Shown here in pieces: positions 58,045-64,000 of a stretch of 64,000 nt of DNA. Under the pieces are notes generated by a model. The model did no database searches, was not told the DNA's origin, and saw nothing but the letters and a program-made list of their open reading frames with translations. Both the position numbers and the translations under genes were made by a program. Position 1 is the first letter of the stretch. The number at the start of each line of letters is the position of its first letter. Source of the DNA: CAIKNB01 sp964415965 (GTDB lineage Bacteria; Patescibacteriota; Patescibacteriia; 2-12-FULL-60-25); NCBI GenBank assembly GCA_964415965.1, contig CAYQCK010000001.1, positions 496,001 to 560,000 of the forward strand. Direction: 5' to 3'.

Positions 58045-59715
58045 ATGGTCCAATCGCTGCTTGCCGACGTCATCGCCGACGGTTCGCCGCCTGAGCGCGA
58101 TACCGACCGTCAGCTCGAGATCCTCGAGAACGTGTTCCCTATCCTGTGCAACGACGCGGCCATGCTGGTGCGTCGGCCGTTCCGGCTGAACTTCGATCCC
58201 ACGATCGATACGGCCTCGACCGATTGCCTGGCCGAGATCAACATCGCCCCGTGGTTCTTCCTCGAGGGCGAACGCGAGACCGGCTTCGGCTCGCTCTACC
58301 ATGAGTGCGGCCACATCCTGCAGTCGCCCTACGGCATCGAGCTCCTCAAGGAAGCCGAACGCCGCGGCGGTCCGGTCCTGCGGTCCGTGCTGAACATCAT
58401 CCTGGACCGCAAGGACGACACGCTCATGTACGACGAGGCCCCGGGCTTCGCTGACCGCATGCGCCTGCGCCTGCCGGTCATCTGCACGCTCTCCCGCAAG
58501 GAAGAGTGCGCCAAGCTGACCCAGGGCATGGCCCGCGACGAGCGTCTGCGCTTCCTGGCGCGCCTGCGGCCCAAGGATGCCTACGAGGAGTTCTTCCTGG
58601 CCGCCAAGTGGAACCGCCGGCCCCGTTCCCGGGCCGTTTTCCGGGCCATGAAGCATCTGTCGCGGCGCAACTTGCTTGCCGCTTCGCCGGGCAGGTTGCT
58701 GGACATCGCCGAGAAGGTCGTGGAGATCCTAGGCACCCCGCCGACGCGCGAAGAACAAGACCGCAAAGAACGGTTCGTCCAACTCGTGCAGCTGGTCTTG
58801 GGCACGGAGCACGGCAAGCGTCCGCCGTTGCCGAGCAAGAAACTGCTGGCGCGGATCAAGCGGATGCTCAAGCTGTACGTCGACGCCAACCGGCACGACA
58901 ACCTGCGCCAGCTCGAGAACAAGCTGAAGGGCATGGGCTTGGTCCATCCCGGACCGATCTCGACCGGCAAGACGCCGAATATCCCGGTCAAGAAGATGGA
59001 TGCCCAACCGGGCGACGCCGGACTTTACGCCGGCTACGCCGCGGAAGTCCAGGGCCATATCGAAGACCTGCGGCGCAAGCTCAAGGTCCTCGACAACCCG
59101 TCCGAATTCACGCTCTATGGCCAGGATGACGGCGACATCGACTTCTCCGAAGTCGGGAGGATCGCCTGCGGCTTGCCCGGATTCCGCATGGAGACAGTCG
59201 AGGAGCGCAATATCGACGCCGAAATCCACCTGGCCATCGACTGCAGCGGTTCGATGTCCGGCGAGAAGCTCGAGGACGCCAAGCGCATCGCCGTGGCGTT
59301 CGACCAGGCTATGGAGGGTCAGGGCGCGCTGCTCGACGGCCATCTCTGGGCCTACAATTCGCACGCGGTCTATGACCTCGGGTCGGCCGGTTCGGCCCAG
59401 TCGCTGGTCAGGCTCCAGGGGACGGGCGGCAATTCCGACACCGCCATGCTGGTTCATGTCGGCCAAGCGTTGGCCAAGTCCAAACGCCGCCGCCGCGTCC
59501 TGCTGGTGCTGTGCGACGATGGCCCGGACGACATGGAAGAGGCGCGCCGGCTCTCCCAGCTCCTCTTGGCCCGCGGCACCCTGTGCGTCCACCTCCTGGT
59601 TGGCGTCCACGGCACGCCGCACATCTTCCCTATCGAGTTGTTGTACGATTCGATGCGGAGCTGCCTCGAGGAGTTCGGTAAGCTCCTCGAGAGCATCATC
59701 AAGAATCTCCGCTAG
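58045..59715 (+). CDS. Metallopeptidase-like / VWA protein, candidate retron effector
   Basis: A 556-residue protein with AAGGAGAAG before its ATG. The N-terminal half resembles DUF2201-type putative metallopeptidases: HECGH at 86-90 is an HExxH zinc motif in YHECGHILQSPYG. The middle is basic and helical. The C-terminal ~180 residues form a von Willebrand A domain with the metal-binding DCSGSMSG at 399-406, a TGGNSDTAML threonine loop and LLVLCDDGPDD. MoxR-type ATPases commonly act with such VWA proteins. Immediate linkage to the retron array suggests the ATPase and this protein form the effector, perhaps by metal-dependent proteolysis. Catalysis is inferred only. Confidence 0.88.
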   Translation: MVQSLLADVIADGSPPERDTDRQLEILENVFPILCNDAAMLVRRPFRLNFDPTIDTASTDCLAEINIAPWFFLEGERETGFGSLYHECGHILQSPYGIELLKEAERRGGPVLRSVLNIILDRKDDTLMYDEAPGFADRMRLRLPVICTLSRKEECAKLTQGMARDERLRFLARLRPKDAYEEFFLAAKWNRRPRSRAVFRAMKHLSRRNLLAASPGRLLDIAEKVVEILGTPPTREEQDRKERFVQLVQLVLGTEHGKRPPLPSKKLLARIKRMLKLYVDANRHDNLRQLENKLKGMGLVHPGPISTGKTPNIPVKKMDAQPGDAGLYAGYAAEVQGHIEDLRRKLKVLDNPSEFTLYGQDDGDIDFSEVGRIACGLPGFRMETVEERNIDAEIHLAIDCSGSMSGEKLEDAKRIAVAFDQAMEGQGALLDGHLWAYNSHAVYDLGSAGSAQSLVRLQGTGGNSDTAMLVHVGQALAKSKRRRRVLLVLCDDGPDDMEEARRLSQLLLARGTLCVHLLVGVHGTPHIFPIELLYDSMRSCLEEFGKLLESIIKNLR

Positions 59716-59722
59716 AAATCTG

Positions 59723-59751
59723 CGCCCCGGTCATTCGACTGGGGCGTTTTT
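59723..59751 (+). terminator. Intrinsic terminator closing the retron locus
   Basis: CGCCCC/GGGGCG stem followed by TTTTT, eight bases after the VWA stop. Confidence 0.85.
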
Positions 59752-59931
59752 CTATCTACTTTCGTGACCGAAAGTAGCAAAGGTCCTGGGGGTCCGCTAT
59801 GCGCTCTCGGTGTCGCGAACGCAGGTTCTTTTGCGTTCCGCGCCACGCGGCCCCCCAGACCCCCTTGTCACTTGCGAAGTGTGACTTTCCAAGAAACCAA
59901 AAACCCGGCCGCTGGGGCCGGGTTTGTGTCG
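59752..59931. repeat. Palindromic spacer region
   Basis: No gene is seen. The stretch holds CTACTTTCGT/ACGAAAGTAG-like arms, a large GGGGGTC/GACCCCC fold around 59789-59875, a GTCAC-type direct motif and CCCGGCC/GGCCGGG (about 59906-59925). It resembles a REP-type element or terminators for the lipoprotein gene. Confidence 0.4.
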
Positions 59932-60468
59932 CTAGCTGTTGGCCAGCATGTCTTTCATGATTTCGATGGCCTTGTCTTTGCCGTACCCGGTCATGAAGGC
60001 GCTGATGATGTACCACTTCCGGTCTTTGAAGACGTTGATTTGGTTCAGCTTGCCTCCGGCCCAGTAGGCCTTGTCGCCCAGCCCTTCGACCATCTCCGGA
60101 TCGACGCCCGACAGTCCATTGGAGGCCTTGATGGCGCCATCGCGCTCGATGGCCGCCGCCTCGTCCGTGGCATAGCTCTTGATGAGGAGGGTGATGCCGC
60201 CCGAAGCCGATGAGTAGGTGCAGTTGCTGACCGTGGGATTGTTGTTTTCGTTGGGCGTACCCGCTTCGCCGAGGTATTTTTTCGCCAGTTCCGCGGTGAA
60301 TACCTTGCAGGCCAAGGGGGCTTCCACCGTCGGCGCGGCGACGTCGGCCGTCGGTCCCGCGCTGCCGGTGCCGTAGTTTTCTGCCACGGTCGCTTCTTTG
60401 GAACATCCGGCGGCGAGCAGGGTCATGGCGCAGCCTGCGCCGACGAGCAAAAGATGGGTTTTCTTCAT
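59932..60468 (-). CDS. Predicted lipoprotein
   Basis: A 178-residue protein. The signal peptide (THLLLVGAGCAMTLLAAGC) ends in lipobox LAAGC. The mature part has two Cys (LACKVFTAELAKKYLGE and VSNCTYSSASGG) and a repeat-like KDMLANS end; the pattern suggests a DUF3558-like secreted fold but I do not assign it. Function unknown. Confidence 0.7.
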   Translation of the reverse strand: MKKTHLLLVGAGCAMTLLAAGCSKEATVAENYGTGSAGPTADVAAPTVEAPLACKVFTAELAKKYLGEAGTPNENNNPTVSNCTYSSASGGITLLIKSYATDEAAAIERDGAIKASNGLSGVDPEMVEGLGDKAYWAGGKLNQINVFKDRKWYIISAFMTGYGKDKAIEIMKDMLANS

Positions 60469-60501
60469 AGTTCGCCGATTATAGCATGCCGCCTTCGGCG
60501 T

Positions 60502-63500
60502 TCAGAATCCGGCCCGGCTCCCCTCTTCCGGTTCGCAGACCGGGCCTTGGTTCTTGCGCGGTTTGTCTTTGACGAGCGCCATGTAGAGCGTCGGCACGAT
60601 GAACAGGGTGAAGAAGGACGAGAGCATTAGGCCGAAGATGACGGCGCTGCCCAGGGCGCGCCACAGCTCGTTCGAGAGCGTCACCGGGATGATGCCGACG
60701 ATGGTGCAGATCGAGGTGATGAAGATGGCCTCGAGCCGCGACTTGCCGGCGTCCACGATGGCGTCCTTGAAGGCGATGCCGCTCTTGAGGTTCAGGTTGA
60801 TCTTGTCCACCAGGATGATGGCGTTCTTTACCACGATGCCGAACAGGGCCACGATGCCGATGAGCCCCGGGAACGACAAGGCGATACCGGTCGCCGCCAG
60901 GCCGAAGAACACGCCGATCAGCGCCAGCGGGATGGTCACGAGCACGATCAGCGCCTGGCGGAAGGAGTTGAACTGGATGACGAGCGTCGAGACGATGAGC
61001 AGGCCAGCGATGAGCATGGCCTGGATGATGGATTCGACGGATTCGTTGTTCGTCTCGTTCTGGCCGCCGAAAGCGATGGTGTAGCCGTCGGGCATGGGAT
61101 ACTCCTTGGCGACTTTCGCCTGGAATTCCTTGACGACCTCGGCCGGCCGGTTCTCTTTCGTGACGCTGGCCGAGAGGACCACGGTCCGTTTCTTGTCGAT
61201 GCGGGTGATGGAATCGACCGACGGCAGGAGCTCGATCTTGGCCACGTCTTTGAGGAAGACCGGCTGCTTCTTCAGGTTGATGACCTGGATGTTCTGGATG
61301 GCCTGCAGGTCCGGGATCTTGTCGGCGGCGTATGTCGCGATGACCTTGGTCTCGTCCCCGCCGCGGATGACGGTCGTCACCTCGGTGCCGGCGATGGCCG
61401 TGCGCAGCACGGAGCCGACGTAGGCCGCGTTCAGGCTGTAGAGCTCGAGCCTGGCCGGGTCGAGGGTGAAGGTGTATTCGGCCGGCGAATTTTTGAGCGA
61501 GATGTCTGCGTTAGCCACGCCTTTGATGCTTTCGAGCTTGGGTTTCAGGTCGTGGGCGATCTTGTCGAGTTGCTGCAGGTCCTCGCCGGCTATCTGCGCC
61601 TCGAAGTCGGAGCCGGACGGCGGGCCGGATTTGGGCGTGTCGACCGCGATGGTGGCTTCGGTGATGTCCTTGAACTCGCGACGCAAAGCCGCGGCGATCT
61701 CGTAGTTCTTGATGTCGCGGTCCTCGGGTTCGGTCAGCTTGACCGTGATCGACGCGACGTTCGACGGGTTGCTGAACGAAGCGCTGAGGGCGTTGCTCGA
61801 GCCGCCGGCACCGACCAGGGTCGAGAAGCTGACGACGCCTTCCGTCTTGAGCAGATGTTCTTCGACGTGCCGGACTATCTTGTCCGTCTCGTCGAGCTTC
61901 AGGCCGGTCGGCGCCGTGATGCTGATGGACAGCTGGTTGGAATCGGTCAGCGGGAAGAACTCGCTCGGCACGACGCCGGTCGCGGGCAGGGCCACGGCCG
62001 CGCAGAACAGGACGAAGACCGTGGCGAGCGTGGCGGCGCGTGAAAACCGGGTGGCCAAAACGCGTTTGAGGCCCGCCTCATACCACGGGATGACCCGATC
62101 GAAATGCACGACGCCGTGCATCAGCCGGCCCAGGAACCCCTCTCCTCCGTGCTCGGCTTGGCGACGGAGTTTTTCCTTGATCAGATCGTCGTCGAGCCAT
62201 TCGCGTTCGGCCAGGGCGGCATTGAGCTCCAGATTGCGTTTGCCCTTGCTCCAGAACCAGACGGCCGAGGCGACGAAGACGACGCCCAAGGCTCCGGCGA
62301 CCGCGTAGCCAAGCAAGCTGCGCGTCCAAGCCGCCACGCCGATGACGCCCAAGATGATGGCGCACCAGGCGTAAAAGAAGCCTTTCGTCAGCCGGATGCG
62401 TTCCAGGACGGCGGCCAGCGGGTGGTTGATGAAGAGCGCGATGAAGAGCGAAGCGATGAGCGTGGTCGAGACGGTTATCGGTATGGATTTGATGAACTGG
62501 CCGATGATGCCGGTCGAAACCAGGAGGGGCAGGAACGCCCAGACCGTGGTCAGGGTGGTGGTCGTCAGCACGACCTTGAAATCGTTCAGCACCAGGAGCA
62601 CCGCTTCCTCCGGCGTGAATTTTCCGGTGTTCAGGTATTGCTTGGTCGCGCTCACCACCACGATGGCGTCGTCGACCAGGAGGCCGAGCGCCAGGATGAG
62701 CGAAAACATCGACAGGAAGTTGAGCGAGGTGCCGGTCAGGTACATGACCGTGAACGTCGCGAAGAAGACGAGCGGCACGGCCAAGCCGGCGACGAACGCC
62801 TCTTTGATGCCGACGATCAGGAACAGGATGATCGAGACGAGCGCGATGGTTATCAAAAAGTCGCGCACCAGGTGGTTGAAGTCCTTGCGGATGACCTCGC
62901 TCTGGTCGATGATCGTGCTGTAACCCATGCCGGGCGGCAGGCGCTTGAGCGTTTCGTCCAAGCTCTTCTCGGCCGTGTCGACGGTATTGACGATGTTGCC
63001 GCCGGTCTTCTTGATGATCTGCAGCGTGACGCTGTCGGACGGGGCTTTGCCGCCGGTCGAGAACCGCGACAGGACCGTCTTCTCGATCGCCGTCTCCTCG
63101 ACTTTGGCCACGTCCTTCAGGTAGACGATGGCCCCGTCGTCGGTGTGCATGAGCGGGACCTGCCCGAGCTTCTCGGCGCTGTAGAACCGGCCGTCGGCCC
63201 GGACCGGGAAGGCGTATTTAGTGCCGTCGAAAGTCCCGGCCGGGACAGCGAGGTTGGCGGCTTTGATGGCGGAATTTGCCTGGTCGGCCGAGATGCCGTA
63301 GTAGGTCAGCTTCTGCGGGTCGTAGGCCACGGAGAACTCGCGCGTGTCGCCGCCCGAGATCTTGACTTCGCGGACGCCGGGTATCTTCTCGAGCTCGTCC
63401 TTGACGTCGTCGGCCGCCGCGCGGAGCGTGAAACCGTCATACGGGCCTTGGAGCGAGGCGGTCCAGATGGGCGTGTCGTCGAGGGATATCTCCACGACCT

Positions 63501-63966
63501 GCGGTTCCTTAGCGTCCGAAGGCAGGCTGTTCTTGACGCTGTTCACCTGGTCGCGGAGTTTCCGGATGGAATCGTCCAGGTCGGCTTTGGCGTCGTATTC
63601 GACGCGGACGGTCGAAATGGAGTTGGCCGAGCTCGAGGTGATCTTGTTGATGTTCTTCAGGCCTGCGATGCTCGTCTCGATCTTCTTCGAAATCAGCTCT
63701 TCGACGTCGCTCGGCGAGGCGCCGGGATAGGCGGTCACGATGATGGCGATCGGAATCTTGACCTCGGGCATCGACTCGCGCGGCAGCTTGATGAATGAGT
63801 ACGCGCCGGCCGCGGTCAGCAGCAGGATGAGCAAAACGACCACGCGGAAATTCGTGACGAAGAAATTCAGCAGGCTCCGGCGCAATCCCGGATCGAACTG
63901 GAGCCTGTCCAGGTACAACTGGTCGGAAGACCGGCGTTCCGGCTTCGGGTTGGTTTCGTTTTCCAT
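60502..63966 (-). CDS. RND-type efflux transporter (HAE1/AcrB family)
   Basis: A 1154-residue inner membrane pump. It has the N-terminal helix and PRESMPEVKIPIAIIVTAYPGASP block, the periplasmic porter domain, the membrane core with LILALGLLVDDAIVVV and, in the second half, GIVALFGIVVKNAIILVDKIN, and the duplicated second periplasmic part. The length is slightly above the ~1040 of AcrB because of an insert after the first membrane block (about residues 530-620). It expels drugs or lipids with a membrane fusion protein. Confidence 0.9.
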   Translation of the reverse strand: MENETNPKPERRSSDQLYLDRLQFDPGLRRSLLNFFVTNFRVVVLLILLLTAAGAYSFIKLPRESMPEVKIPIAIIVTAYPGASPSDVEELISKKIETSIAGLKNINKITSSSANSISTVRVEYDAKADLDDSIRKLRDQVNSVKNSLPSDAKEPQVVEISLDDTPIWTASLQGPYDGFTLRAAADDVKDELEKIPGVREVKISGGDTREFSVAYDPQKLTYYGISADQANSAIKAANLAVPAGTFDGTKYAFPVRADGRFYSAEKLGQVPLMHTDDGAIVYLKDVAKVEETAIEKTVLSRFSTGGKAPSDSVTLQIIKKTGGNIVNTVDTAEKSLDETLKRLPPGMGYSTIIDQSEVIRKDFNHLVRDFLITIALVSIILFLIVGIKEAFVAGLAVPLVFFATFTVMYLTGTSLNFLSMFSLILALGLLVDDAIVVVSATKQYLNTGKFTPEEAVLLVLNDFKVVLTTTTLTTVWAFLPLLVSTGIIGQFIKSIPITVSTTLIASLFIALFINHPLAAVLERIRLTKGFFYAWCAIILGVIGVAAWTRSLLGYAVAGALGVVFVASAVWFWSKGKRNLELNAALAEREWLDDDLIKEKLRRQAEHGGEGFLGRLMHGVVHFDRVIPWYEAGLKRVLATRFSRAATLATVFVLFCAAVALPATGVVPSEFFPLTDSNQLSISITAPTGLKLDETDKIVRHVEEHLLKTEGVVSFSTLVGAGGSSNALSASFSNPSNVASITVKLTEPEDRDIKNYEIAAALRREFKDITEATIAVDTPKSGPPSGSDFEAQIAGEDLQQLDKIAHDLKPKLESIKGVANADISLKNSPAEYTFTLDPARLELYSLNAAYVGSVLRTAIAGTEVTTVIRGGDETKVIATYAADKIPDLQAIQNIQVINLKKQPVFLKDVAKIELLPSVDSITRIDKKRTVVLSASVTKENRPAEVVKEFQAKVAKEYPMPDGYTIAFGGQNETNNESVESIIQAMLIAGLLIVSTLVIQFNSFRQALIVLVTIPLALIGVFFGLAATGIALSFPGLIGIVALFGIVVKNAIILVDKINLNLKSGIAFKDAIVDAGKSRLEAIFITSICTIVGIIPVTLSNELWRALGSAVIFGLMLSSFFTLFIVPTLYMALVKDKPRKNQGPVCEPEEGSRAGF

Positions 63967-63973
63967 AGCGGCG

Positions 63974-64000
63974 TTATCGGTTGATGGCCACCGTCTCGCC
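63974..64000 (-). CDS. 3' end of an upstream gene, probable membrane fusion protein
   Basis: Only GETVAINR and a TAA codon are visible at the right edge. The position directly upstream of the RND pump, eight bases before its ATG, suggests the periplasmic adaptor (MFP). The identity is inferred from the operon alone. Confidence 0.4.
   Translation of the reverse strand, partial: GETVAINR

Noticed and set aside
59000..59767. Alternative plus-strand frame overlapping the VWA gene.
   Set aside because: Ser/Arg-rich shadow of the VWA gene without motifs.

Overview
The window is GC-rich bacterial DNA. It joins a siphovirus-type prophage or phage-derived region (about 1.7-27 kb, almost all on the minus strand) to chromosomal genes (about 27.5-64 kb). 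No rRNA, tRNA or CRISPR array was seen. The host is not identified. Lipoproteins with lipoboxes, an RND efflux pump, TypA, RmuC, a B12-dependent ribonucleotide reductase and many tiny membrane proteins fit a didermic bacterium, and would also fit a Patescibacteria-type genome.

Region 1 (1-1680) is AT-richer cargo: the start of a type I methyltransferase (hsdM), a helix-turn-helix protein, a ClpP-fold serine protease of the SDH family and a small ORF. Region 2 (1664-27,000) is an HK97-type phage read right to left. Its order is recombination and replication genes (Sak4-like ATPase, PD-(D/E)XK nuclease, SSB-tailed protein, wHTH replication protein), DNA modification (VRR-NUC, Dcm, ParB-methyltransferase fusion), packaging and head (TerS-like, TerL, portal-MuF fusion, protease, capsid), neck and tail tube. 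An embedded lysis cassette follows, then the tail chaperone with a -1 frameshift site, tape measure, distal tail and fibre. No integrase or lysogeny repressor is visible.

Region 3 (27.2-51 kb) is chromosomal. It holds small orphan genes with good TTGACC-N17 promoters, YdcF, RmuC, DedA, CobO, a deoxyribosyltransferase-like protein, class II ribonucleotide reductase behind a probable NrdR-box pair, an exonuclease, a six-gene run of small (mostly membrane) proteins with repeated intercistronic hairpins, TypA, a glycosidase, EamA transporters, a beta-CASP RNase, an MFS transporter and a cupredoxin lipoprotein.

Region 4 (51,041-59,751) is the main discovery candidate. It starts with a retron-type reverse transcriptase with YADD, NAxxH and an ITG version of the VTG signature. 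The RT is followed by 13 tandem retron-like ncRNA units. Each unit has a 5' arm (a1), an msr-like pair of hairpins with a conserved GGAGCGGCCG core, a long unit-specific msd-like hairpin and a 3' arm (a2) that pairs with a1. The arms change together between units (for example CCGGTTTG/CAAACCGG, GGGTTCG/CGAACCC, AGCGTTCG/CGAACGCT, GGTGTTTG/CAAACACC), which is strong internal evidence for the fold. Five units precede and eight follow a MoxR-type AAA+ ATPase gene, and the array ends at the ribosome binding site of a protein combining an HExxH metallopeptidase-like domain with a VWA MIDAS domain. I read this as one multi-msDNA retron system with a MoxR/VWA effector pair. Known retrons generally carry one ncRNA per RT. 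Its function is inferred, not shown.

Region 5 (59.75-64 kb) holds a terminator, a lipoprotein, an HAE1/AcrB-type RND pump and the last codons of a gene, probably its membrane fusion partner.
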